Positions 32,702-42,713 of a DNA stretch of 64,000 nucleotides are shown in pieces (positions within the stretch are counted from its first letter, which is position 1; every line of letters starts with the position of its first letter). The stretch is from Laburnicola sp. R22_1 (lineage: Eukaryota; Ascomycota; Dothideomycetes; Pleosporales; Didymosphaeriaceae): contig JACONQ010000016.1 of assembly GCA_014281115.1 (NCBI GenBank), positions 2,356,001 to 2,420,000 of the forward strand, read 5' to 3'. The notes under the pieces were generated by a model, which was not told the origin of the DNA, ran no database searches, and saw only the letters and a program-made list of their open reading frames with translations. Made by a program: the position numbers and the translations under genes.

Positions 32702-34019
32702 CTAACCCTGCTGTCTCCTCCTCTTGCCGACCTGCGCCGAGAAACCTGTCTTGATGGCAGACACGGACCTGCGACTGCCGCAGGAGTTGCACGTGACGAA
32801 ATACAGGCGGTTCTCTCCCTTGGTGAGGTCCGAGTCGGGCGACCGACATGTTTTGCATGATACGTATTCGACGACTGAACAAACGTTAGCGGTAGAAGAG
32901 GGGAAGACGGACAAAATACGTACTGTAGCGGCGGAGCACATTCTCGATTTGTTCTGCCGACGAGTTAGCATAAGACTTTGGACTTTCGTAGACTATGGGT
33001 ATCGGTGCTTACTCTGCTGGAAGCGGCCCTTGATAACAAGGCGACGGGAGCCATCAACGGAGCCGGAGGTACCCAACTCGGCGAACAGGAACCTGAGTCT
33101 AGTTAGTGTATTAGGTCAGTTAAATACTGTGGCATATACTCACTGCGTCACTGGTAAAGAGGTTAGCGAATTTCTCGATAAGAGGAGGGGCCGACGTACC
33201 ATGCTCGTCAGTGCGCTTCATGCGCTTGCAGATTTCGCTGATGTTGGCGAAGATGGTCTTCTTGTTTCCTTCACGCAGACACTGCGGTGGCGGAATCTTG
33301 TAGCTCTTGGAGCCCGACGACGCCAGGTCGGGATGCTGCGAATGCAACAGCGTGAAGAAGCGGTTGAGCAGCATGTTGTATGGGATCTCCTTGATCTGGT
33401 CGTGTGACCAGATACCAGTCCCCTTCATCATGTCGCCCTCCTCCATCTGCTCCTCGGCCGGCTCCTTGTCCTCCTTCTCGTCGCCGACCTTGGCCGCAAG
33501 CTGCGCCTCGAAGTCATCTGCATCCTTGGGCTTCTTGCTCTTCTTCTTTTTCTTGAGGCCCGAGAGCACGTCCTCTGCGTCGTCGCCCTCGGCCTTGGCC
33601 TTTTTGGATTTTTTCTTCTTGACGAGGCCAGCGAACATGTCTGCTACTTCGTCGACATCTTTGTCTTCGCCTGTGGGTTGCATGTCAGCGCCAATATTCG
33701 AGCGTGTCTGTGGGGGATGGGGAGTCGCACCGGTTGCGTGCGACACTGCGCTTCCCTTGTCGCCGTTCGTGGTGGTGGACTCGGTGACTTGGCCGTCGTT
33801 GTCAACGATTATGGTGCTGTCCTCGAAAGCGACGGACTTGCGGGGCTTCCGCTCGGCGGCGTCAACCTGTACAAAATGGTTAGAAATGTGTGGGGACACG
33901 GTGTCGCCGGTGGCTAGCGAAGGGACTGCATTGCGTGTGTGGGGGTGTGAAAGGGAATATTGGAGGCGTTGAACTGCGAGCGCGCGGGGGCGGGGTGCGT
34001 CGGCACGTACATCAGCCAT
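32702..34019 (-). CDS. SUI3: Translation initiation factor eIF2 subunit beta
   Basis: eIF2-beta is part of the GTP-dependent complex that brings initiator tRNA to the ribosome. Exons: 34019-34011 (MAD), 33866-33731, 33670-33200, 33150-33144, 33092-33013, 32953-32924 and 32874-32702. The product has two Lys-rich boxes (KKKKSKKAK and [10 protein letters not shown]), the core [72 protein letters not shown], and a C-terminal zinc ribbon with CKTC and CNSC. Family agreement at every junction supports the splice model, including exon 1 of 9 nt and exon 4 of only 7 nt. It is divergent from the Mim2 gene with a 342-bp gap. Confidence 0.95.
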
Positions 34020-34361
34020 GATTGCGGTTTCCCGAGAGGGATCTGTGCTGTAGGTGTGTTCGGTGCTGTGTTCGCAGGAGAATGTGGTAAAGGCGAAGTT
34101 CGTGGTGCGGCGATGGATCCCTACTCGAGGTGGAATCATTGGGCATGCTTTTGCCGCATCGCACAGTCATGGCCCGCCGCCAAGCCCTGACTCAGATGCG
34201 CACGGACCACCACACCCCTCGCCCGCTCATTGGCGCCCCATCTGGAGCGGTTTCCATCACACTGACTGCCGACTACGGACTGCCTACTCGCGGATACTAC
34301 ACCCTGCCAATGCTCACTCGATAGCCCGCATTCGCCTTCCCGACCGAGTGCGACCGCCGCC

Positions 34362-34814
34362 ATGTCCATGTCCATGTCCAATAGCCAGAGCTTCATCGAG
34401 CCGCACCTCAGCTCCGACGATGCCGACAACGTCGATTCGCTGCCCTCTTCTTCCACGGGCTCCTCGGTCGATGACGATGAATATGTGTCGGATGCGGAGA
34501 GGGAGTGGAGGGAGTCGTTGCAGCAGCTGGAGTTGTTGCTGACCATGGTGCTGGTGCCGTATGTGGGAAAGTACCTTGGCAGGAAGTGTGCATACTGGGG
34601 TGAGTTCGATTCCCATTCGCTGGCCTGGCAAGAGACGTCGTCGGCGAGGGACATGGTGCCATCCGGGGAGGGATGGAAGTTGAGAGGGATGATTGCTGAC
34701 CGTGCGTCAGGCTGGGCCAAGTTCATGGAGTGGAAATACCCCGTCGAGATGGTCGTTACGAGCCCCAAGCTGTTCAGCGCAGCCGGCGCCGTCGAAGCAG
34801 CCGCATCAATATAA
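34362..34814 (+). CDS. MIM2: Mitochondrial import protein Mim2
   Basis: Two exons, 34362-34599 and 34711-34814, give about 113 residues. Mim2 with Mim1 forms the outer-membrane complex that inserts helical outer-membrane proteins. The conserved core is seen: SDAEREWRESLQQLELLLTMVLVPYVGKYLGRKCAYW (read across 34480-34598), then GWAKFMEWKYPVEMVV after the intron. The hydrophobic stretch around LLTMVLVPYVGKYL is the single membrane helix. The N-terminus is acidic and Ser-rich, with a triple ATGTCC start. The 111-nt intron has a consensus donor GTGAGT and is free of in-frame stops, so a retained form of 150 residues would also be open. Confidence 0.88.
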   Translation: MSMSMSNSQSFIEPHLSSDDADNVDSLPSSSTGSSVDDDEYVSDAEREWRESLQQLELLLTMVLVPYVGKYLGRKCAYWGEFDSHSLAWQETSSARDMVPSGEGWKLRGMIADRASGWAKFMEWKYPVEMVVTSPKLFSAAGAVEAAASI

Positions 34815-35384
34815 CACCATCGAATCGTGCGGCCCGAGCAGCGAATGGCATTTATTACAGCAATGGCGTCATGGCGTATGGAAGGAAGCGTCTAGTGCGA
34901 GGTGCTGGTCTGAGGTGCTGGTCTGAGGTGCGCTTCGTCATGGTGGCTATTAGATGCTGGATGCCTGGTGTTGTTGTGTCGCAAGTGGGTAGTGAAATGT
35001 TGAAACGCGACGTTGGGATTGAGGCGAGTTCAGTGCAGATGTGAACCGAAAGTTGGGACGATTGGCGCAATGGAGACACGCCTGTGCTGTATTGTTAAGT
35101 TATACGTCCAACATATCTTGTGCCGGTCCCCTCATGTCGTCACCCAAGTTGCGGCGCCATGACGCCACAGAACGCGCTGAGCTTTGATCCTTTCCTGCGC
35201 TGTGCGCTATGGGAGACGCGTGGTCAGGTGCAGACTAGCGCGCCTCACATGTGCATCTGAAACGGGTTACACAACGTCTGTTTGTTTTACCGCTTCTCGG
35301 GGCCTCCTTCCAGTACCCCTCTTTTATTCATCGCCGCATCCACACGCTCTGGGGGCTTAATTGGCGATCGGTACGTCGCGCAGA
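34815..35384. other. Intergenic region, nothing recognised
   Basis: Spacer between Mim2 and F-box-like copy 3. No gene or repeat was recognised. Confidence 0.5.
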
Positions 35385-36437
35385 ATGATGCAGGTGGCTA
35401 AGGAAACGGATATGGAGTCGTCCCCGGACGAGGGCGCCATGGCGGGTGGTACATATGAATTGGTAAGTGGTATCCGTGTGCTTTACGCTGCTGGAAGTAT
35501 AACATGAGATCGTTCCTCCGGGTGCGCTTTACTGACTGATGCCAGGTGGAACACACCAGCATACAGCACCTGCCGGGCAAGCCAGTACGAGGGAGCCCGA
35601 GAAAGACGACACGTTTGGCGAGCGGCCCGTACGCTTGGTCAATGGTATGGTACTCCCGAAAGGTACTACGGCGACCGTCACCAGTCCCTCTGGTATCTGG
35701 CTTGGGGGTGCGAAGATCTCGTCGGCTACGCCAATCACCATCGCGGCCAAGGAGAGAACGGTCATCTGGTCCGTCGACATGTTAAGCTCTGCCTTTGCCA
35801 CGGGATGGAACAGCCTTCCAAATGAGCTTAAACTACGAATCTTGTCGTTCAACCTGGCTTGTGAAACGCCAATCACATGGCCAAAAAAGCCTACTATTTA
35901 CCAGAGGATACTTTAGTATCCTCATTCGCGGCAATGGATCTTCTAGACCAGCATCTGCGCACAACGCCCGAGATCGCCGCTTTATCGAAGCAAGTCTTCT
36001 ATGAACTGAATACCTTTCACCTGCCATACAACATGAAGGATCATTACGGCTTCAGTTCATACCCACCGCCACCGGCCACTGGCTACATACGGCGTCTTAA
36101 GCTTGTCATAGACGGAACCCCGTTTGCGGCGAGGTGTCTTGCAGAATTGGCCGGGGGGGCGTACGGATTCCCCAATCTTCAGCTGGTCCAAATTCTGGTG
36201 GACTTAGCTGCAGGGTTTAGGTCTAAGGCCACGCTCCTCTGTTATAAGAGAATCTCATTCGCCTGCGCTGGCCAGGTTGACGTCTTGTATAACAGGTTAA
36301 ATTTGCCCGTGGGGCCCGTCGATGAGATGGGGGAGCTGCTCCAAGATTTCAAGCAGGACTTCCGAGCGCTGATCGTATTCAAGGAAACAACATCAGAGGT
36401 GGTTGATTATGGACCGCTCTTACGACAGGGAACATGA
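35385..36437 (+). pseudogene. F-box-like family, copy 3 (one-base frameshift at A6 run)
   Basis: A possible first exon starts at 35385 (MMQVAKETDMESS). A good intron donor follows at 35465 or just before. The main frame from 35539 carries FATGWNSLPNELKLRILSFNL, the family F-box-like block. It then loses the frame at an AAAAAA run (35883-35888). The neighbouring frame resumes with TTPEIAALSKQVFYELNTFHL, AGGAYGFPNLQLVQIL, and runs to the stop at 36437. Adding or removing one base in the A run would restore the frame. This is either a true disabling change or a homopolymer sequencing error. All expected family blocks are otherwise present. Confidence 0.7.
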
Positions 36438-37957
36438 GTAGCATGTTCCAGTGTCACTACCATACACATGGCGAAATAAATCATCTCATCTTGGTAAAAT
36501 GGAGTCAGCCTGATGCCTGCACTGCTACACCGCACAGAACCTAATGTCGTCCCGACCGTATTGCTTCTCAGCCTCCATCGGAATTGGTCAAAACAAAGTC
36601 TACCAACGAGACGTTTTTCACCCTGCTACTCAGAACGTGACTCAGTGCTTTGCCGCCATCAACCCGTCATTCGTGCCTTTTCAGCTACAGGAGCCCAGCA
36701 AGAAGTATCGCCTTTGTAACACGTGTTCTACGTATCTCGTGGCCATAATCAACCACGAACCGATGATGTCTATCCGCGCAACGCAAATACTATCATACGT
36801 CCCGGTGCATTTCCAGGGCTATGCTTCCCGCACCTCTGCCAGCCAGTCTAGATGCTCCTTCCCCCCACGTGATCACCACAGCTCAGCCCGTGATGCAGAT
36901 AAAGCATATCGATTCACAGCTAGATCGGCCACGCGAGACATTTCTCCACGATGCGCAACTCCACGCGTCTGCGTCATCGTTGTACATACCGATTCCCAAG
37001 ACCTCCATGGATGCTGCTTGTTTGCTTGATTGGAGATATAGAGAAGGGTAAGACATGTGTGGAGCGCGGGGGGTATCCTCGGCTGGTCTGATAGGTCGCG
37101 TGGAGTGTATCTTTCTTTGGTGGTTGGAAGTACGGAAAGCGCGCGCTGGGGATATCTCGGCTTTGGATTTACGGTGGGGTTTAGGGACTTGGGAATTGCG
37201 GGCGTGTGTGCTATGAGCACCGAGCCGAGATAGGACAATGTAATATTGGTCTTGGGGAAGAGAACGACGACGGATCTAGAGGCTACTTCGAGGATATGCA
37301 CGTGATTACTGTGGTGCAGGTGGCGGAGTTGGATTAGGGCTCCGCGGCTGGGGAGAGCGTGTGTTGGAGGAACCATCTGATGGCGCTATGGGAGATAAGG
37401 TGCTGAGGTGGGATGCAGATGCGGATGCGGGTGGCGACGGAAGGTCGTTCGTATACAGCTAGGAAGTTAGGAAGAAAAGTAGATGAAGGACGCTTAATGT
37501 CCGGTTATTAGTCTGGATACTGCTGGTGTATCTAGTACACAATGCACAAACAAAAATGACGAGGGTGGAATCTTGTATTTCATTTACTACCGTTATAGTT
37601 GCCCGGGCCTGCGCATGCATGATCATGGGAAAACTCCATCCCACCATTCCAAGGCTCAGTCGCGCCAAAGAACTCATGAAGGAAAAGACGGATTCTTGCA
37701 GATGGATGCAGCGTGCTGAGAGATGCGGTCAGCGTGCATGTAAAGTAGCGGCTCGAAGACACTCGCTCATTCGGTAGAAGTTGGCGTTTTGAGAATCCGT
37801 GACATTCTTGCTGTAAGAAACATTCGTCCACCGAAGAAACTGCCTTGTCAGCATGAAGGCTCTGGTGCACCATATAGAAAGACTCGGATAGCTAACACAC
37901 TTACCAGGGTACCGTGAAGAGTCGTCGCAGGCCCTCTGTAAGCAAGGTGCATGCTTT
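36438..37957. other. Intergenic region, nothing recognised
   Basis: About 1.5 kb without a supported gene. Frames present lack recognisable domains and start or stop without splice support. Confidence 0.5.
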
Positions 37958-38814
37958 TTACGCTTCTGCCTTGTTGCCGTTGAAGGTGATCGACTTGTTC
38001 AAAAGCACCTTGAACCGAGCAGTCTCCAACAGCGAACCCTCGATTGCAGATCTCCAGACTGTTTCTCCAGAACAGGAGAATCGGATGGGTCTCTTTTTGA
38101 TCACATCCAAAGTATGGCTTTCCATCTTATTCGTGTGGATGAAGTAGATGACGATATGATTGAGACGTTCGAAGCCGTAGTCCCCTCTAGAGAGCTTCTG
38201 CAGAAAGGACCACGCCGGAAGGAAGCAGTAGTGAGGGTACAGCTCAACCGAGATCTCAAGCTTCCTGATGAAGCAGTTGAACTCCCGACGAGGATATGAT
38301 ACGAAGGGTTTAACAATGCCATGTTGATTAATCGCGGTGTAAAATTCGTTCTGCGAAAAGAATACCTCTTTCGCAAGGTGGGCGAGCTCTGGCGTTGTAG
38401 ACAACAAGTGGAAGTACGTGTGCAACTCCTTGATGGACCAGCGCCCTGCAGTTTTGTACTTTTTCATGCTGCCATGCCGTATTGTTTTCGAAGTGACAAG
38501 GATGGAACTCAGCACCTTGAACTGGAGCTCGATCGGCAGTTTGTTCCAGCCTCTCGCGAAGGAAGGGTTTAGCGGTTCGGTGGTCTCGACGGTGAACGGA
38601 CGGAGTGATCGCAGATGCACGAGCGTGTCTAAGCGTAGAACGTGATAAGATATGTTTTAATAACCTAGGTACGGGAGGATTTCGTTCTCGACTTACCAGC
38701 GGAAAACTGCAAGGTCCCTATCGTCATCTCCCACGGCGATATGAGCTTGTAATCTGTGTCTGGAAGAAGCTCGATAGACCGGTAGACCACCAAAGCCGCT
38801 TCGGCCTCAGCCAT
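37958..38814 (-). CDS. F-box-like family protein, copy 4
   Basis: Two exons, 38814-38697 (MAEAEAALVVYRSIELL) and 38628-37958, joined across a 68-nt intron with GTAAGT donor, about 263 residues. Core blocks are FARGWNKLPIELQFKVLSS, STTPELAHLAKEVFFSQNEFY, then REFNCFIRKLEIS and YGFERLNHIVIYF. It is on the opposite strand from copies 1-3 and 6. The intron lies upstream of the F-box-like block, as proposed for copy 3, which supports a shared gene structure. Function unknown. Confidence 0.65.
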
Positions 38815-39700
38815 GACGCCGTGAGTTCTTGCTAAGTAAGTTAAGCGAATAATAGTGGAAGATGTATGTTCAAGAGCAAAAGCATCGCAAACCTTTCGGT
38901 ACGTCAAAACGCTGTGAGGGAAAGCAGTGGAGGTGCTAAAAGGAAGATGTATTTCAGTACTTACGTATTGCTCCAGAGAACCGTGGGCAGTGGGTACCTT
39001 GGGTAGTGGCGGTCGCGAAGCTTTTGCGCCGTGGTGTTGATATTTTGGGTGCGCGGGCTGTAAGGACGGCGAAAATTTCGTTTGTGGGCATGGAGGAGAG
39101 GTATTAGGTGTACGTCACATCACGTGGCGTGGGCGTTTGCGTTTCCTTTCAGATACGCTAGCCACGAGAGCTCCTCTTTCACCTATTCAGTCCGCACACA
39201 AGGTTCAGTCAGTGTACTTTCCATCATAACTCAACAAATGTTTCAGTCATGGTGAAAACTTCCTACAACCACATATACATTACATCCCCCACATCAAAAC
39301 ATGCGACTTGCACCAAGAATTACAGTAATGCCATGTACTTGAATATTTCGCTAATCACATGAATTTCGGCTTTTGCGACGCTTGGGAGGATTCGAGAAAG
39401 TGCAAAGCGTTCTTGGAAAGAACGTAACATTATTAGCTTCTTCTCACGAGGTTTGTAATACACAATGATCAAAGAGATTGTTTTCTTGAAACCCAAAACA
39501 GCGAATACTATAATTTGTTTGTTCGTCTGGATGCGAAGCCTAGCTACTACAGTTCCTAGACAACAGTTTCAGTACAGTTGGCCTTCGTACCGCTTGTCCT
39601 GGGGTAGCAAATTGTACGCAAGCTTTTTTCCTAGTCCTGTATCAAGACCAAGTCTTCGTGCACGTTCGGTACACATTATAAAGCTGGTCCTAGTCCTGTA
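38815..39700. other. Intergenic region, nothing recognised
   Basis: AT-leaning spacer. The phrase CCTAGTCCTGTAT begins to appear near 39630 (see dispersed repeat). No gene was recognised. Confidence 0.45.
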
Positions 39701-39799
39701 TTGAAGATCTTCGTCGTGTGGAGATTCTAACTAAGGTCGAGTCCGCACCATACACAGAGAGGAGTAAAACAGGAGGCACTAAAACGCAGTACCTAGCAC
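39701..39799 (-). repeat. Dispersed repeat family, copy A (about 95 bp)
   Basis: In reverse orientation this matches 41461-41556 and 52951-53040 over about 90 bp, for example GTGCCTCCTGTTTTACT and GACCTTAGTTAGAATC. It is flanked by three copies of GTCCTAGTCCTGTAT or close variants (near 39627, 39685 and 39803). It has no coding potential. It is probably the edge of a solo LTR or other non-autonomous element. Confidence 0.7.
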
Positions 39800-40176
39800 A
39801 CAGTGGTCCTAGTCCTGTATAACCATGGCTTTGCGGAATCGTTCCTCAAGTTTCATGGGGCCTCGTGTGCTTATAAGAATCTTAATGGATAGAGAGATAG
39901 AGAACGTATATCTTTTCACCACCAAGGAACAAGTCCAACGAGTAATCAGAAAATTCTCTGCAGCCATTGACCTTCTTTCTTAAATACCCGTTTAAAGCCA
40001 TTTGATATTCTGTTGTCGTATCATCTACCTGCATCACCCTGGCGCGGGAACGAGGAGTCATTGCTCCATAGAACCCTCATGCTCAGCTGCGACTGCAACA
40101 CAATCCAGCGCCAAATAGCTCATAGAAACAGCCCGCCCAGAGAGTCCGCTTATCCTCCTCACCAGCGCCCCTATGC

Positions 40177-40969
40177 CTAGACCCTGCGCACAATTTTCTC
40201 GTTGACCCAGTCCTTCATCTCTGTAACCGTCATATACCGCTCGATGTCGTCTCTGGGTGGCATAACAATGTCAATTGTAAGCGGACATATATGAGTCGTT
40301 TCAATTGGATCAACCACGGCCGCATCTGCGATGAAGGTATTCCAAGCACTCCTGCGCATGGTAATTCTACCAAAGTGGAGCCTGATTCGAAGGGTGTGGA
40401 GGTTGGGGAATCCGTAACTGCCATTTGCGAGCTTTCTAAAGAATGGCCAGAGGCTTGGAGAAAATTCCATGTCCACGAATAAGTGTCGGATAACAACATT
40501 AACTTGCGGTTTCGGATATCTGAATTTGAAAAGCATCGGATTGTTGCGGTGGACCTGCTCGGGCCTTAAGTAAAATGTATTTTTGCCATAGAACACCTCT
40601 CGGGCTAAGCCTGCAATCTCAGGTGTCATTCGTAGACAGTCCAAGAATTCGTTGGGCACACCGATCGTAACCAAGTCGTTGGGCACACTGTTCGCAACCA
40701 TGTGCGCAACCAAGTTGAATTCAAGTGTTCGGACTTTGAGCTCGACCGGTAGTTTATTCCAACCACGCATGAAGCATGGACCTGGGGATTTGGTAGCGGA
40801 TACGGATAATGTGCGAGGGTGCGGCGAGGGCAAAATATGGATTGGACGACCAAACAATGATCCCGTTAATTCTGATCGGGTGAGGCGACGCGAACACCTG
40901 CTCAGTTTGGCCCTCCAAGGCCATCGGAGTGTGAACTTGGATGGGGGTAAGCGCGAGATCTGGCTGCAT
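40177..40969 (-). pseudogene. F-box-like family, copy 5 (apparent frameshift)
   Basis: The C-terminal frame carries CFMRGWNKLPVELKVRTLEFNLV, RMTPEIAGLAREVFYGKNTFYL, and ANGSYGFPNLHTLRIRL, ending at 40177. The N-terminal family block (TPMALEGQTEQVFASPHPIRI, resembling TPMTLCAGSEVPIFSPDPILV of copy 6) lies in a different frame upstream of about 40850. A single indel near 40840-40860 would join them. No GT-AG intron in the correct phase was found. The downstream frame is open upstream too, so a shorter intact protein starting elsewhere is possible. Confidence is higher for family membership than for the break. Confidence 0.6.
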
Positions 40970-41219
40970 TTCGGTTGGGTCGATATTTTCTCTGCTTGAC
41001 TTCGAGCGCGCGTCTTCGTGTGTCTCAATTTCTATGGGCGCAAAGCGGCGCAGGGAGCTGTCGGGCGGGCTGAGTAGAGCGTAACGAACGAGCGAGCGCA
41101 GTTCCGGGGGTTTATATAGAGACCTCCAGCGCACATATTAAAGAGGTATTCTGATTCGAAAGACTTGGTGTTGTGTGTGTCGAAGGGGAAGAATTTTCGG
41201 ACGTCGCAGACGTCGCAAG

Positions 41220-41470
41220 AGGCAGACTTATATAATATGCGTACAGCGAACTATAGTTGCAACTCTGCGCTCTACTATAGCTCTCTAATAGTCTACTAGT
41301 TAAGAGATAATATATAACTTAGTTATGCTAGATAGCAAACTATTTATTAACTACTATTAATAATACTATTATATAGAACGCTAATAATAATACTATTATA
41401 TAGAACGCTACTAATAAAATTATATATATTTTATATATATTTTATTACTACTACTATATGCTAGGTACTA
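41220..41470. repeat. AT-rich block with short tandem repeat
   Basis: Nearly pure A/T sequence with a roughly 27-bp unit containing ACTATTATATAGAACGC present twice around 41362-41410. It abuts dispersed repeat copy B. It looks like a degraded element; no protein could be read. Confidence 0.6.
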
Positions 41471-41556
41471 GGTTATAGTGCCTTCTGTTTTACTCCTCTC
41501 TATATATAGTGCAGACTTGACCTTAGTTAGAATCTCCACACAACAAAGATCTTTAA
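41461..41556 (+). repeat. Dispersed repeat family, copy B
   Basis: Plus-strand copy of the roughly 90-bp repeat seen at 39701-39799 and 52951-53040. It differs mostly by C-to-T and G-to-A changes (for example GTGCAGACTTGACC against GTGCGGACTCGACC), in line with RIP-like decay. Confidence 0.7.
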
Positions 41557-41810
41557 TAGAGACCTTAGGCTCTAGGGCTCCAGGGCTGTTGCTCTTTCAC
41601 GTGTGTTACCCGAATGGGGTTAGTGCCGCTAGTGCCGCTAGCGCCATCACGTGGTTACACATGTTCCAAGGTTTTATCAACAAACTGCCACCAGCCGCAC
41701 CGAACATGCGCATACCTGCGGCACCTGAATTTTCAACTCGAATGTGAGTTCAAATATCTCTAGGTCTAGTATATGACATATACCTACTGATTTCATTACA
41801 GGAGCACAGA

Positions 41811-42713
41811 ATGGCAATGTCTACGTCTGGCAGAGGCCGACGCCCGGAAATTTCTGACAATACCGCTGCCTCCGAACCTGCGGTCGAGATCCTGACACCA
41901 ATGACGCTCTGCGCGGGCTCCGAGGTACCCATATTCTCGCCTGATCCTATCCTGGTCCGCATTCCGAATGCGAAGTCCTTCAAGATCGTCGCTCGAGGCC
42001 CTATCATAATCAGCATGGACGACAAAATACAAGTTGAATCCGCGGCACCCCTCGATAGTCGCTTTGCTGCAGGATGGAACCGCCTACCCGCCGAACTCAA
42101 GGTCAGAATCCTCGAACATGCCCTGGTGCTACAGGAAGCCGTGGAGGACAATACTTGGTACACAGCGCTCCGTCCATACCTTCAGATGACACCGGAAATT
42201 GCAGAGCTTTCAAAAGAGATCTTCTACACTAAGAACTCCATCCGCATTTATGTTACCTATCTGAAGGGACTTGCCAGTTGGAATACAGAGGTGTTTCTCG
42301 AGGATCGCATCAATTGGCAGCCGGGCGAGTCCATGAGATTCCGATCTCCAAAGACGCCGTTCAAGCAAATGATTCGCACGCTGGAGTTTGTGTTTTCCAT
42401 TCACACGCTGAAATGCGGGCGCGAGCTCCAGCGGTTGGCCGACAGCTTAGCCCAATTCCCTAACGTACAATTTGTTTCGGTGCATTGCAAGATCGAGTAC
42501 AAAGCACTGCTTGGTCATGTTCTGTTTCTGTTGGAGAGTCTCGGTCCCGATCATGAGCAGAGGGTTGTGTTTCCAGTTGCGGGGAAAATCGTGATGTTGG
42601 ACTGGGACCACGATAGCCGACGACTCCATTGGGATCTCTCTGCACATATTCTCGAGGCTCAAGCCTACTTGCATCGTATGGTTAAGTTCCAAAACTTCGG
42701 GAACAATGGTTAG
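41811..42713 (+). CDS. F-box-like family protein, copy 6 (intact)
   Basis: An intact frame of 300 residues starting just after an acceptor-like CATTACAG at 41796-41803, so an upstream non-coding exon is possible. Core blocks: RFAAGWNRLPAELKVRILEHALV, MTPEIAELSKEIFYTKNSIRI, KQMIRTLEFVFSI and LAQFPNVQFVSVHCKI. With its complete N-terminal region (TPMTLCAGSEVPIF) it is the best reference copy for judging the broken ones. No transmembrane or signal sequence is seen. Function unknown. Confidence 0.7.
   Translation: MAMSTSGRGRRPEISDNTAASEPAVEILTPMTLCAGSEVPIFSPDPILVRIPNAKSFKIVARGPIIISMDDKIQVESAAPLDSRFAAGWNRLPAELKVRILEHALVLQEAVEDNTWYTALRPYLQMTPEIAELSKEIFYTKNSIRIYVTYLKGLASWNTEVFLEDRINWQPGESMRFRSPKTPFKQMIRTLEFVFSIHTLKCGRELQRLADSLAQFPNVQFVSVHCKIEYKALLGHVLFLLESLGPDHEQRVVFPVAGKIVMLDWDHDSRRLHWDLSAHILEAQAYLHRMVKFQNFGNNG

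Noticed and set aside
34600..34625. tRNA-like B-box (GAGTTCGATTCCC)
   Set aside because: It lies in the Mim2 intron with no matching A-box or cloverleaf around it.
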